Counted from the first letter of the stretch, positions 25,524 through 35,585 are shown. The stretch: 64,000 nucleotides of DNA from Burkholderiales bacterium (GCA_905339295.1 CAJPFI010000032.1:1-64000), one strand, 5' to 3'. The notes: a model not told the origin generated them from the letters alone. Program-made: numbers and translations.

Positions 25524-26867
25524 ATGGGCCACGCCGAATTCACGCTGCACGACAAGGTCGAGGCACGCCGCATCTCGCTCGACGAGTACTGGATGCCGTT
25601 CACCCCCAACCGCGAGTTCAAGGCCGATCCGCAGATGATCGTCCGCGCGGAGGGGATGTTCTACTGGAACGACCGCGGCGAGAAACTGATCGACGCGTCG
25701 TCGGGCCTGTTCTGCTGCGCGGCCGGCCACGGCCGCAAGGAGATCGCCGAGGCGGTCGGCAGGCAGCTCGCGGAGCTCGACTTCTCAGCGCCATTCCTGC
25801 GCGGCCACCCGAAGCAGTTCGAGCTCGCGACGCGCGTCGCCGAGCACACGCCGGGGGACCTCAACCGCATCTTCTTCGGCAACTCGGGCTCCGAAGCGGT
25901 CGAGAGCGCGATGAAGGTCGCGCTGGCCTACCACCAGGCGCGCGGCCAGGGAGGCAGGAACCTGTTCGTGTCGCGCGAGCGCGCCTACCACGGCGTCAAC
26001 TTCGGCGGCGTGTCGCTCTCGGGGCTGGTCAACAACCGGCGCAAGTTCGGCCCCGGGCTCGCCGGCATCACGCACATGCGCCATACGCACCTCAAGGAGA
26101 ACTACTTCGTCCCGGGCCAGGGCGAGCACGGCGCCGAGCTGGCCGACGACCTCGCGCGCATCGTGAACCTGGTCGGCGCGGAGAACGTCGCCGCGTGCTT
26201 CGTCGAGCCGATCGCCGGGTCGACCGGCTGCCTCGTGCCGCCGAAGGGGTACCTCGATCGCCTGCGCACGATCTGCGACCAGCACGGCATCCTGCTCGTG
26301 TTCGACGAGGTGATCACCGGCTGGGGGCGCACCGGCCAGGCCTTCGCGGCGCAAAGCTTCGGCGTCACGCCGGACATCATCACGATGGCGAAGGGCATCA
26401 CCAACGGCGCGCAGCCGATGGGCGCGGTCGCGATCTCCGAGCGCATCCACGACACGATCATGGCCGCGGCTCCCGAGGGGGCGATCGAGTTCTTCCACGG
26501 CTACACGTACTCCGGCCACCCGGCCGCGTGCGCCGCGGGGCTGGCCACGCTCGACATCTACAGGCGCGACGGGCTGTTCGAGCGCGGGCGCGCGCTGTCG
26601 CCCTACTTCCTCGAGGCGCTGTTCTCGCTCAGGGACCTGCCGGTCGTCACCGACATCCGCGGCTACGGAATGATGGGGGCGATCGACGTCGCGGTCGACG
26701 GGGCGCCCGGCAAGCGCGGCCACGTGTTCCAGAGGAGGCTGTTCGACAACGGGCTGCACCTCAAGACCACCGGAGACTCGGCGATCGTGGCGCCGCCCCT
26801 CGTCGCCGAGAAGGCGCACATCGACATGATCGCGGACATCTTGCGGAAGACGCTCGCGACGCTCTAG
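25524..26867 (+). CDS. tpa: Class III aminotransferase, probable taurine:pyruvate aminotransferase
   Basis: This 447-aa PLP enzyme of the omega-amino acid:pyruvate aminotransferase class has PLP lysine K290 (TMAKGITNGAQPMG), cofactor Asp D261 (VFDEVITGWGRTG), and GNSGSEAVESAMK (119-131) for phosphate binding. Taurine:pyruvate aminotransferase converts taurine and pyruvate to sulfoacetaldehyde and L-alanine. Context makes this the best call: the gene heads a unit with tauABC and pta, faces a MocR regulator, and Ald and Xsc for its two products are nearby. Sequence alone cannot separate it from a beta-alanine:pyruvate aminotransferase. A GGAG ribosome-binding site precedes the chosen ATG. Confidence 0.8.
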   Translation: MGHAEFTLHDKVEARRISLDEYWMPFTPNREFKADPQMIVRAEGMFYWNDRGEKLIDASSGLFCCAAGHGRKEIAEAVGRQLAELDFSAPFLRGHPKQFELATRVAEHTPGDLNRIFFGNSGSEAVESAMKVALAYHQARGQGGRNLFVSRERAYHGVNFGGVSLSGLVNNRRKFGPGLAGITHMRHTHLKENYFVPGQGEHGAELADDLARIVNLVGAENVAACFVEPIAGSTGCLVPPKGYLDRLRTICDQHGILLVFDEVITGWGRTGQAFAAQSFGVTPDIITMAKGITNGAQPMGAVAISERIHDTIMAAAPEGAIEFFHGYTYSGHPAACAAGLATLDIYRRDGLFERGRALSPYFLEALFSLRDLPVVTDIRGYGMMGAIDVAVDGAPGKRGHVFQRRLFDNGLHLKTTGDSAIVAPPLVAEKAHIDMIADILRKTLATL

Positions 26868-26909
26868 GATTCGACGGTTCCGTTCCACGACATTCCCGGG
26901 GAGATTCCC

Positions 26910-27908
26910 ATGAAACGTTTCGCGGCTGGACTCGTACTGGCGGCCTTCGCGGCCGCCCCCGCCTTCGCGCAGAAGGAAGTCACGATCGCCTACCAGGACA
27001 TGGTCGTGCCCTACCGGATCGCGCAGGAGGCGAAGGAGCTCGAGAAGGCGACGGGCTACAAGATCACCTGGCGCCAGATCGGCGGCGGCGGCGAGGTCAT
27101 CAAGGCGATGGCGTCGGGCGCCGTCCAGATCGGCGAGATCGGCTCGGCCGGCATCGCGGCGGCGGTGTCGCGCGGCGAGCCGCTGGAGGTGTTCTGGATC
27201 CTCGACGACATCGGCAGCGCGGAAGCGCTCGTCGCGAAGAACGGGTCGGGCATCAACAGCGTCAAGGACCTGAAGGGCAAGAAGATCGCGATGCCGTACA
27301 ACTCGACGACGCACTTCCACACGATGGTCGCGCTGCAGCAGGCGGGAGTGAACCCGTCCGAAGTGCAGATCCTCAACATGCGGCCGCCGGAAGTGCGAGC
27401 GGCGTGGCAGCGCGGGGACATCCAGGCGACGTTCATCTGGGACCCGGTGCTCGCCGAGGTCAAGAAGGACGGCAAGGTCATCGTGACGTCCGGCAAGATC
27501 TCCGCCGACACCGGGAAGGCGACGTTCGACGGCTATGTCGTCAACCGCGACTGGGCCAAGGCGAACAAGGACTTCATGGTCAAGTTCGTCAGGATCCTCG
27601 CGGCGGCGGACGACAACTACCGCAAGAACACGGCGAAGTGGTCGAGCACGTCGAACGAGGCCAAGGCAGTGGCGAAGTGGTCGGGCGCGAAGGTCGAGGA
27701 CGTGCCGGCCAGCATGTCGCTCTACCAGTTCCCGACCATGCAGGAGCAATCGTCCAAGTGGCTCGGCGGCGGCAAGAACAGCCTCGCGGCGAAGGCGTTC
27801 GCGGCGACGGCCGAATTCCAGCTGTCGCAGAAGCAGATCGAGAAGACGCTGCCCGACTATTCGGTGGCCGTGAATCCTGCGTACGTGCAGGAAGCCATGA
27901 AGAAGTGA
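26910..27908 (+). CDS. tauA: Taurine ABC transporter substrate-binding protein
   Basis: This 332-aa periplasmic receptor has a Sec signal peptide (1-20, ending APAFA). The mature protein starts [17 protein letters not shown] and contains [42 protein letters not shown] and ATFIWDPVL, all close to TauA-type sulfonate receptors. It begins 42 bp after the aminotransferase gene, with a GGGGAG site. A perfect 11-bp hairpin follows its stop codon before tauB, so the receptor can be made in excess over the membrane components. Confidence 0.93.
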   Translation: MKRFAAGLVLAAFAAAPAFAQKEVTIAYQDMVVPYRIAQEAKELEKATGYKITWRQIGGGGEVIKAMASGAVQIGEIGSAGIAAAVSRGEPLEVFWILDDIGSAEALVAKNGSGINSVKDLKGKKIAMPYNSTTHFHTMVALQQAGVNPSEVQILNMRPPEVRAAWQRGDIQATFIWDPVLAEVKKDGKVIVTSGKISADTGKATFDGYVVNRDWAKANKDFMVKFVRILAAADDNYRKNTAKWSSTSNEAKAVAKWSGAKVEDVPASMSLYQFPTMQEQSSKWLGGGKNSLAAKAFAATAEFQLSQKQIEKTLPDYSVAVNPAYVQEAMKK

Positions 27909-27910
27909 GG

Positions 27911-27935
27911 TTCCGTCGGACCGGGTCCGACGGAA
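27911..27935 (+). terminator. Perfect 11-bp hairpin between tauA and tauB
   Basis: TTCCGTCGGAC (27911-27921) and GTCCGACGGAA (27925-27935) pair perfectly around a 3-nt loop, 2 nt after the tauA stop. No U-tract follows. The location matches the hairpins after pstS and the TRAP receptor gene. Confidence 0.7.
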
Positions 27936-28071
27936 GGCCCCGGCGCGGTCGGGCGTCGCTGAAGTCGACGCGCTTCGCGCCGGGGGCGACGTTACTCCCC
28001 GCGGCGCCGTTGACCGCCGCACCGGCGGTCTCGTGCCCGCCGCACTCGCGCGAGCCGGCGCGATCGCCCCG

Positions 28072-28866
28072 ATGAGCAAGCTCGAAGTCCGCCACCTGTC
28101 GGTCCACTACGCCGGCCGCGCCGGCCAGACGACGCACGCGCTGGCGGATGTCAACCTCGCGCTCGACCCGGGCGACTTCGTGGTCGCGCTGGGCGCGTCG
28201 GGCTGCGGCAAGACGACGCTGCTCTCGTGCATCGCGGGCTTCATGGACTACTCGTCGGGCGACATCGTGCTCGACGGCAAGCGCGTCGTCGCGCCGGGCG
28301 CGGAGCGCGGCGTCGTGTTCCAGAAGCACGCGCTGATGCCCTGGCTCGACGTCGCCGACAACGTCGAGTTCGGGCTGCGCATGCGCGGCATCGCCAAGCC
28401 GGAGCGGCGGCGCATCGCGCTCGACAAGCTCCGGCTGGTCGGCCTCGAGAAGTTCGCGACCCACCCGATCTACCAGCTCTCCGGCGGCATGCAGCAACGC
28501 GTGGGCCTCGCGCGCGCGCTCGCCAGCGATCCCGAGGTGATGCTGATGGACGAGCCGCTCGGGGCGCTCGACGCGCTGACGCGCGAGCAGATCCAGGAGC
28601 TGATCCTCGACCTGTGGTGGCAGACCCGGAAGATGTTCTTCTTCATCACTCACTCGGTCGAGGAGGCGCTGTTCCTCGCCACCGAGCTGATCGTGATGAC
28701 GCCTTCGCCGGGTCGCATCGCGCATCGCTACAAGCTCGACTTCGGTCGCCGCTTCATCGAGTGCCGCGACGCGCGCAAGGTCAAGTCCGATCCCGCGTTC
28801 ATCGCGTTGCGCGAGGACATCCTGCAGCTCATCCACAAGGGGATGCCGGCCGAGGAGGCCGCGTGA
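28072..28866 (+). CDS. tauB: Taurine ABC transporter ATP-binding protein
   Basis: This 264-aa ATPase has Walker [11 protein letters not shown]-loop [16 protein letters not shown], signature LSGGMQQR, Walker [13 protein letters not shown] and switch His in [12 protein letters not shown]. The Q-loop and overall pattern are those of the nitrate/sulfonate/taurine (SsuB/TauB) class. The ATG at 28072 ([10 protein letters not shown]) is preferred over a start 13 codons upstream because the ABC domain begins there. Its stop overlaps the GTG start of tauC. Confidence 0.93.
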   Translation: MSKLEVRHLSVHYAGRAGQTTHALADVNLALDPGDFVVALGASGCGKTTLLSCIAGFMDYSSGDIVLDGKRVVAPGAERGVVFQKHALMPWLDVADNVEFGLRMRGIAKPERRRIALDKLRLVGLEKFATHPIYQLSGGMQQRVGLARALASDPEVMLMDEPLGALDALTREQIQELILDLWWQTRKMFFFITHSVEEALFLATELIVMTPSPGRIAHRYKLDFGRRFIECRDARKVKSDPAFIALREDILQLIHKGMPAEEAA

Positions 28867-29738
28867 GTCCGGGGTCGGAGACGACTCCGGCGCGCGGCAT
28901 GCCGCAGGGCGAGACGTCCAACGAAGTCGTCCCCGACCCCAGACTCGTCACCGGCTACAGCCTCCCGGGCAAGGGCCCGAGCACGCTGATCTCGGTCGTC
29001 ACCGTCGTGACGCTGTTCGCTCTGTGGTGGCTCGCCACGCACCTCGGCTGGATCCGCGACATCTTCCTGCCGACGCCCGAGAGGGTGCTGAAGGCGTTCG
29101 CGGACGCCTGGCGCGGCGACATCCAGGGCGGCAGGCCGCTGCCCGAGCATTTCTGGGCGAGCATCTGGCGCGTGTTCGCCGCATTCCTGCTCGCGTGCGT
29201 CACGGCGATTCCCGCCGGCATCGCGATGGGCGTCTCGCGCATCGCGCGCGGCGTGCTCGACCCGCCGATCGAGTTCTACCGCCCGCTGCCGCCGCTCGCG
29301 TACCTGCCGCTGATCGTCATCTGGTTCGGCATCGACGAGACCGCGAAGGTCGTGCTGATCTTCCTCGCGTGCTTCGCGCCGCTCGCGATGTCGGCGCGCG
29401 CGGGCGTGAGGAGCGTGATGATCGAGCAGATCAACGCCGCGTACTCGATGGGCGCGTCGCGCTGGCAGGTGATCTGGCACGTGGTCATCCCCGGCGCGAT
29501 GCCGGAGATCTTCACCGGCATGCGCATCGCGATCGGGTTCGGCTGGACCACGCTGGTCGCCGCCGAGATGGTGGCGGCGACCGAGGGCCTGGGCCAGATG
29601 GTGCTGAACGCGTCGAACTTCCTGCGCACCGACGTCGTGATCATGGGCATCGTCGTGATCGGCGTCGTCGCCTACCTGTTCGACCTGCTGATGCGCTACG
29701 TCGAGCGGCTGGTCGTCCCGTGGAAGGGGAAGGCCTGA
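28863..29738 (+). CDS. tauC: Taurine ABC transporter permease
   Basis: This 291-aa inner-membrane permease has six predicted helices and the coupling loop [41 protein letters not shown] is a signature of the SsuC/TauC class. The start is GTG at 28863, inside a GTGA overlap with tauB, and puts a polar 40-residue leader before the first helix. An ATG at 28899 would shorten it by 12 residues. With TauA and TauB it completes a taurine importer. Confidence 0.93.
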   Translation: MSPGSETTPARGMPQGETSNEVVPDPRLVTGYSLPGKGPSTLISVVTVVTLFALWWLATHLGWIRDIFLPTPERVLKAFADAWRGDIQGGRPLPEHFWASIWRVFAAFLLACVTAIPAGIAMGVSRIARGVLDPPIEFYRPLPPLAYLPLIVIWFGIDETAKVVLIFLACFAPLAMSARAGVRSVMIEQINAAYSMGASRWQVIWHVVIPGAMPEIFTGMRIAIGFGWTTLVAAEMVAATEGLGQMVLNASNFLRTDVVIMGIVVIGVVAYLFDLLMRYVERLVVPWKGKA

Positions 29739-29930
29739 CGGCGGCTGCTGCGACGCACCAGCCGAGGCGGGAAGTCGGGGGAGCCGCACCGGTGGCGATC
29801 GAACCCGCCGGTCGCGATGCCGGACCGGGGCAACGGGCCGGAACGCATTCGGCGCCGGACGGCCGCCGCCGGCCGTCTTCCGTCGGCGGTCGTTGACAAC
29901 CCCGCGGCGGGTTGCGAGTCTGTGGGCGTC

Positions 29931-30914
29931 ATGCGGGCGCGCGCGCACCTCCAGAAGCTCGTCGAGCAGGTCCGCTTTCTGCCGCCGTTGCCTACGGCAT
30001 TCGTCTACCCCTGCGACGGCGAGTCGCTCGAGCTCGCGCTCGCCGGCGTGTTCGGCGGCTATCTCGCGCCGACCCTGATCGGGCCGGAAGCGCGCATCCG
30101 CGACGCGGCGATGCGCGCGGGCATCGACATCTCGCGGCTGAAAGTCGTCGACACGGCGGACGCCGCCGCCGCGGCGGCGGAGCGCGCCGTCGAACTCGCC
30201 CGCGACGGGAGCGTGGCCGCGCTCGTCAAGGGACCGATTCCCGACGGCGCGCTGCTGGCGCCGGTCGCCGCGCCCGACGGCGGCCTGCGGACCGACCGCC
30301 GCCTGTCTCACGTGACGCTGCTCGACGTGCCCGGCCGCGCCGGGATGCTGTTCGTCGCCGACGACCGACTCAATGTCGCGCCGACGCTCGCGGCCAAGCG
30401 CGACATCCTCGCCAACACCGTCGAGCTCGCGATCGCGCTGGGCATCGCCGCGCCCGCGGTCGCGCTGGTCGCCGCCGTCGGCGCGCCCTCGGCGGCCTTC
30501 GCGTCGACGGTCGACGCGGCCGCGCTGAAGTCCATGTCCGCCCACGGCGCGATGCGCGGCGCGCGCGTCGACGGGCCGATGACGCCCGACGTCGCGCTGT
30601 CGGCGGACGCGGCGCGGCAGCAGGGCGCGACGTCGGCGATCGCCGGGGCCGCCGACGTGCTCATCGCGCCGTCGATGGAATCCGCGGTGATGGTCGTGCG
30701 CACGCTTTCGGCCGTCACCGGCGCCCTTTGCGCCGGGCTCGTGCTCGGCGCGCGCGTGCCGATCGTCGTCACGACGCGCGGCGGGACGATGGAAAGCCGG
30801 GTGGCCTCGTGCGTGCTCGCCTCGCTCGCGGCCGACGCGATGCGCGGCGGCGGCGCGCGGAAATTCGCGCCGACGCCGGGTACGCCCGCCGACGCCGCGT
30901 ACAGCACCGCCTGA
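29931..30914 (+). CDS. pta: Phosphate acetyltransferase (short PTA/PTB type)
   Basis: This 327-aa enzyme converts the acetyl phosphate made by Xsc to acetyl-CoA, completing carbon recovery from C2 sulfonates. Family landmarks are PTLIGPEARI, ALVKGPIPDGALL, RRLSHVTLLDVPG, MFVADDRLNVAPTL and DVLIAPSMESAVM. It lacks the extra N-terminal domains of long Pta proteins, as is common in sulfonate gene clusters. The ATG at 29931 is favoured; a TTGACA (29893-29898) 38 bp before it may belong to a separate promoter. The 190-bp gap after tauC suggests partial independence from the transporter genes. Confidence 0.88.
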   Translation: MRARAHLQKLVEQVRFLPPLPTAFVYPCDGESLELALAGVFGGYLAPTLIGPEARIRDAAMRAGIDISRLKVVDTADAAAAAAERAVELARDGSVAALVKGPIPDGALLAPVAAPDGGLRTDRRLSHVTLLDVPGRAGMLFVADDRLNVAPTLAAKRDILANTVELAIALGIAAPAVALVAAVGAPSAAFASTVDAAALKSMSAHGAMRGARVDGPMTPDVALSADAARQQGATSAIAGAADVLIAPSMESAVMVVRTLSAVTGALCAGLVLGARVPIVVTTRGGTMESRVASCVLASLAADAMRGGGARKFAPTPGTPADAAYSTA

Positions 30915-31066
30915 GCTCCGCCGCCCGGCCGTCAGGGGTCCTCCCGCCACCGGGTCGCGGACGGCCCGGCAACCGGCGGCCGCGCCTCGCCCGGGCGCCC
31001 GCGCCAGCCGCGTGACGGGGAACGACGCACGTCCTGTCGCCTGCCCCTGCCTTCGTCCGAGCGCCT

Positions 31067-33061
31067 TCAGTTGCGCTTGAAAAGGCCCCGCAGCACGTCG
31101 ACGACTTCCTCCGCGCCGCGCCCCGCTCCGGGCGCTCGCTCGGCCGTCGCGGCCACCTTGCCTCCCGCGCGCGCGGTGGCGCACGGACGCGGGTCGTCGC
31201 CGGCGGACAGAAGCGGCGTGGCAAGCAGCCCCCAGCCGCCGGTCGCGATCGCGCCTCCGATCGCGAGCGCCGTCTTGGCGGCGCCGAGCGTGTCGAGCCG
31301 CACGGACGGCTGCCGGATCGGCCCGCTCACGCGGATGACCTCGGCGAGCTCGACCGACGGCAGCGACGCCACCTTCCGCGCTCGCGGCCGCACGAGCAGG
31401 TCGAGCGACTCGCGCGCGAGATCGATCGTGCCGGATGCGGAAACGGCGAGCCGCGAGGTCTCGAGCGCGAGCGTCCGCTCGGCGTGCGCGACGCCGTCGC
31501 GCACCGCGAGCCGCGCGACGAAACACTGCACCTCGGTCGACGAATCGACGCGCCGGAACGGATTGACCGCGTCGAGCACGCGCCCGAGGACCTCGCCCCC
31601 GGCGTCGAGCGCCGCGCCCCTGACGCGCATCGGCCCCACGTCCGCGCGAAGGCTGCCCGACGCCCCCGCGAGGAAACGCGCCGACGCAGGCCCCTGGAGG
31701 TCGATGGCGAACGTCGTGACCCCGCCCGACGCCTCGCGCCCCGGAAGGACCTTTCCGGCCGCGCGGCCGAGTTCGATTCCACGGCCTTCGACGACCACGC
31801 GGCCGCGCCCGGTCGCCGCGTCGGCGTGCACCCGCGCCGACACCTTCCCGCCCTCGGCGTCGGCGTCGATCGGCTCCGCCGCGAGGCGTCCTCCCTTGAC
31901 GACAACGCGGCCGCGCAGGTTGGTCGCCTCGACGCCGCCCGCGACGCGCAGGCGGTCGACGACGAAGTCGAGGTCCGCGTCGACGTTCGCGAGCCGGGCA
32001 AGCGGCAGCGGGGGGTCGCGCTCCGCGCCGGTCGCCGGCCCGCCGGCGCGCGCCGCGGAGCGCTGGCGCGCGAGGTCCACCCCATCGGCGTGCAGCCGCC
32101 CTTCGACGCGCGGGCGCGCGCCGCCCGCCTCGAGCGCCACGTTGCCGTCGAACCTGGTGCCGGCGAAGGCGCCCGCGATGCCATCCAGCGCGTAGCGTTT
32201 CTCGCGCGCGTCGAGGCGCGCCGCCATGCGTCCGGCCTCGCGCGCGAGCGCCGGCGACCAGCGGGACATCCGCTCGCTGCCCGCTTCCCACGCCACGCTC
32301 ACGTCGACCACCGCCGCGGGGCCGGTGTCGCGGCGCTCGACGCGTCCCGTCGCCGCGAGCTCGACACCCCCGCCCGCGAGCTTCGCGTCGAGGTCGAACG
32401 GAACGCGTTCCCGCAGCGTCATCACCGGATCGCCGGTCGTGGCATCCAGCGTCCAGCGCGTGCCGTCGACGTCGAACGTGCCGCGCCACGCGTAGCGGCC
32501 ACCGTCGCGCGGCGCGACGTCGACGCGCGGGATCGCGACGACGCTCGCCGCGCCGCCGCCGGGCGGGCGCCAGCTCACCGTGGCGTCGACGAGCACGATC
32601 GCCCCGCCCAGCCGGAATGGCGCCGAGCGCGCGCCCGTGTCGCCGGCCGCCGGCGCGTCCGCGCCCGCGAACTGCCAGTTGCCCCGCCCGTCGGGCAGCG
32701 TCTCGAGCGCGAGGTCGAGGCCCTGCAGCTCGACCTCCTCCGCGACGATCTCGCGGGAGCGCAGCAGCGGCCAGGTCGCGACCGATCCCCTGACGACCGC
32801 GGCGCGCGCGAGCTCCGTGCGCGCCGCGCCCGGCGCGTTCGCGATCGACACGTCGTGCGCCACGACGGCGAGACGCGGCCAGAACGCGAGGGTCACGGGG
32901 CCCCGGGCGCTGATCTCGCGCCCGGTCAGCCGGGAGGCCTCGGCGGCCGCGTAGCGGACGATCGCCTGCGTGTCGATCGTCGCGTAGGCGACGACCGCCG
33001 CCGCGACGACCAGCGCGACGACGGCGGCCGCCGCGATGCCGATCCAGCGCAGTGCGCGCAC
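31067..33061 (-). CDS. AsmA family protein
   Basis: This 664-aa protein has one N-terminal membrane anchor (about 5-28) followed by a large periplasmic region. It opens with the AsmA pattern (IVRYAAAEASRLTGREISARGPVTLAFWPRLAV, then VSIANAPGAARTELARA) and closes with the conserved C-terminal domain (LRADVGPMRVRGAALDAGG, LVRPRARKVASLPSVELAEVIRVSGPIRQPSVRLD). AsmA-like proteins belong to the bridge-like lipid transport family and affect outer-membrane lipid homeostasis. It converges on pta and lies 25 bp downstream of the decarboxylase gene on the same strand. It ends with a short basic tail. Confidence 0.88.
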   Translation of the reverse strand: MRALRWIGIAAAAVVALVVAAAVVAYATIDTQAIVRYAAAEASRLTGREISARGPVTLAFWPRLAVVAHDVSIANAPGAARTELARAAVVRGSVATWPLLRSREIVAEEVELQGLDLALETLPDGRGNWQFAGADAPAAGDTGARSAPFRLGGAIVLVDATVSWRPPGGGAASVVAIPRVDVAPRDGGRYAWRGTFDVDGTRWTLDATTGDPVMTLRERVPFDLDAKLAGGGVELAATGRVERRDTGPAAVVDVSVAWEAGSERMSRWSPALAREAGRMAARLDAREKRYALDGIAGAFAGTRFDGNVALEAGGARPRVEGRLHADGVDLARQRSAARAGGPATGAERDPPLPLARLANVDADLDFVVDRLRVAGGVEATNLRGRVVVKGGRLAAEPIDADAEGGKVSARVHADAATGRGRVVVEGRGIELGRAAGKVLPGREASGGVTTFAIDLQGPASARFLAGASGSLRADVGPMRVRGAALDAGGEVLGRVLDAVNPFRRVDSSTEVQCFVARLAVRDGVAHAERTLALETSRLAVSASGTIDLARESLDLLVRPRARKVASLPSVELAEVIRVSGPIRQPSVRLDTLGAAKTALAIGGAIATGGWGLLATPLLSAGDDPRPCATARAGGKVAATAERAPGAGRGAEEVVDVLRGLFKRN

Positions 33062-33086
33062 CCGGATCTCCCCCGCGCCGCCGCGG

Positions 33087-35387
33087 TCAGGACTTCCGCA
33101 CGCTGCGCACGCGCAGGTTCGGCACGGCAGCGATCACCTTGGCGCCCGCGACGCAGTCGACGAAGTAGCGCTTGCGCCCCGCGATCTCCTCCTCGACCAG
33201 CCCGTGGATGTCGGTGTCGAACCCGGGGAAGCGCTCGTTGAAGTCGCGCGCGAACTGCAGGTACTTGACGATCTTCCGGTTGAAGCGCTCGCCGGGGATC
33301 AGCAGCGGGATGCCCGGCGGGTACGGCGTCAGCAGCGCGCTCGTGACGCGGCCCTCGAGGTCGTCGATCTCGACGCGCTCGATCTCGCGGTGCGCCATGC
33401 GCGCGAACGCGTCGGCGGGCTTCATCGCGGGCTCGAGGTTCGACACGTACATCTCGGTCGTGATGCGCCCGATGTCGTTCGCCCGGTAGATGCCGTGGAT
33501 CGCGTCGCACAGTTCGCGCAGCCCGGTCTTCTCGTAGCGCGGGTGCGCGTGCACGAACTCGGGCAGCGCGCGCCACAGCGGCTGGTTCTTGTCGTAGTCG
33601 TCCTTGAACTGCTGGAGCGCGCTCAGGAGGGTGTTCCAGCGGCCCTTGGTGATGCCGATCGTGAACATGATGAAGAACGAGTACAGCCCCGTCTTCTCGA
33701 CGATCACGCCGTGCTCGGCAAGGTAGCGCGTGACGATCGCGGCGGGGATGCCCGGATCGGCGAAGTCGCCGTCGACGTCGAGGCCGGGCGTGAGCACGGT
33801 CGCCTTGATCGGGTCGAGCATGTTGAAGCCCTCGGCGAGCTCCCCGAAGCCATGCCAGCGCTCGTTCGCGCGCAGCATCCAGTCGTCGCGGCTGCCGATG
33901 CCGTCCGCGGCGAGGCGGTCCGGGCCCCAGACCTTGAACCACCAGGAATCGCCGTACTCGTCGTCGACCTTGCGCATCGCGCGGCGGAAGTCCAGCGCCT
34001 CCCTGATCGACTCCTCGACGAGCGCGGTGCCGCCCGGCGGCTCCATCATCGCCGCCGCGACGTCGCACGACGCGATGATCGCGTACTGCGGCGACGTCGA
34101 CGTGTGCATCAGGTACGCCTCGTTGAAGCGGAATCGGTCGAGCTGGCGCGTCTCGGAATCCTGCACCAGGATCTGCGACGCCTGCGACAGGCCGGCCAGC
34201 AGCTTGTGCGTGGACTGGGTCGAGAAGATCAGCGCGTCCTTCGAGCGCGGCCGGTCGCGTCCTATCGCGTGCATGCCGCGGTAGAAGTCGTGGAACGCCG
34301 CGTGGGGCAGCCACGCCTCGTCGAAGTGCAGCGTGTCGATCCTCGTGCCGAGCAGCTCCTTGATCGTGTCGACGTTGTAGACGACGCCGTCGTAGGTGCT
34401 CTGCGTCATCGTCAGGATGCGCGGCTTGGACTTCACGTCGCGCGCGAACGGGTGCGCGCGGATCTTGCGCTCGATGTTCTCCCAGCGGAACTCGTCCTTC
34501 GGGATCGGCCCGATGATTCCCAGGTTGTTCCGCGTCGGCGGCAGGAACACCGGGATCGCGCCGGTCATCGTGATCGCGTGCAGGATCGAGACGTGGCAGT
34601 TGCGGTCCACGACCACGACGTCGCCCGGCGCCACGGTCGCGTGCCACACCATCTTGTTCGACGTCGACGTGCCGTTGGTGACGAAGAACAGGTCGTCGGC
34701 ATTGAAGATGCGCGCGGCATTGCGCTCGGACGCCCCCACCGGTCCCGAGTGGTCGAGCAGCTGCCCGAGCTCGTCGACCGAGTTGCAGACGTCTGCGCGC
34801 AGCAGGTTCTCGCCGAAGAACTGGTGGAACATCTGGCCCACCGGGCTCTTGAGGAACGCGACACCGCCGGAGTGGCCCGGGCAGTGCCACGAGTACGACC
34901 CGTCGCTCGCGTAGTGGAGCAGCGCGCGGAAGAACGGCGGCGCCAGACTGTCGAGGTAGCTCTTCGCCTCGCGGATGATGTGGCGCGCGACGAACTCCGG
35001 CGTGTCCTCGAACATGTGGATGAAGCCGTGGAGCTCGCGCAGGATGTCGTTCGGCACGTGCGACGCGGTGCGCGTCTCGCCGTAGAGGTAGATCGGGATC
35101 TCGGCGTTCTTGAACCGGATTTCGGTGATGAACGCGCGCAGGCTGCGCAGCGCCGGGCTCTCCTCGGGCGCGCCGTGCGCGAGCTCCTCGTCGTCGATCG
35201 ACAGGATGAACGCGGACGCGCGGCTCTGCTGCTGCGCGAAGCTCGCGAGGTCGCCGTAGCTCGTCACGCCCAGCACCTCGGTGCCCTCGGCCTCGATCGC
35301 CCTGGCGAGCGCCCGGATGCCCAGCCCGCTCGCGTTCTCCGAACGGTAGTCCTCGTCGATGATGACGATGGGAAAACGGAACTTCAT
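33087..35387 (-). CDS. Orn/Lys/Arg decarboxylase, large inducible type
   Basis: This 766-aa fold-type I PLP decarboxylase has an N-terminal wing (receiver-like) domain (1-125, VIIDEDYRSENASGLGIRAL). The catalytic domain contains HCPGHSGGVAFLKSP, FVTNGTSTSNKMVWHA, the cofactor Asp in LHFDEAWLPHAAF and the PLP lysine in IFSTQSTHKLLAGL. The C-terminal domain ends with TPYPPGIPLLIPGE. Enzymes of this group turn lysine, ornithine or arginine into the diamine or agmatine for acid resistance or polyamine supply. The specificity cannot be read from these motifs. In relatives, as I recall, it sits directly beside dcd; here three genes intervene. Confidence 0.9.
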   Translation of the reverse strand: MKFRFPIVIIDEDYRSENASGLGIRALARAIEAEGTEVLGVTSYGDLASFAQQQSRASAFILSIDDEELAHGAPEESPALRSLRAFITEIRFKNAEIPIYLYGETRTASHVPNDILRELHGFIHMFEDTPEFVARHIIREAKSYLDSLAPPFFRALLHYASDGSYSWHCPGHSGGVAFLKSPVGQMFHQFFGENLLRADVCNSVDELGQLLDHSGPVGASERNAARIFNADDLFFVTNGTSTSNKMVWHATVAPGDVVVVDRNCHVSILHAITMTGAIPVFLPPTRNNLGIIGPIPKDEFRWENIERKIRAHPFARDVKSKPRILTMTQSTYDGVVYNVDTIKELLGTRIDTLHFDEAWLPHAAFHDFYRGMHAIGRDRPRSKDALIFSTQSTHKLLAGLSQASQILVQDSETRQLDRFRFNEAYLMHTSTSPQYAIIASCDVAAAMMEPPGGTALVEESIREALDFRRAMRKVDDEYGDSWWFKVWGPDRLAADGIGSRDDWMLRANERWHGFGELAEGFNMLDPIKATVLTPGLDVDGDFADPGIPAAIVTRYLAEHGVIVEKTGLYSFFIMFTIGITKGRWNTLLSALQQFKDDYDKNQPLWRALPEFVHAHPRYEKTGLRELCDAIHGIYRANDIGRITTEMYVSNLEPAMKPADAFARMAHREIERVEIDDLEGRVTSALLTPYPPGIPLLIPGERFNRKIVKYLQFARDFNERFPGFDTDIHGLVEEEIAGRKRYFVDCVAGAKVIAAVPNLRVRSVRKS

Positions 35388-35585
35388 CGTGACTCCTGGC
35401 CGGCGGACGGCGGGCTCGGCGGCAGTGCGGTTGGAAGGATCGCGGCGGCGGGCGCGGGACGCCGACGTCGCGTGGGCCGGATTGTCGCGCGGTTCGCGAC
35501 CGGGCGCGACCGGTTGGACCCCGAAAGCGCGATTCGGTGCCGCGGGTCTTGCGCCGGCGCAACAGGCCCGGGCGGTCGCCGGCGG

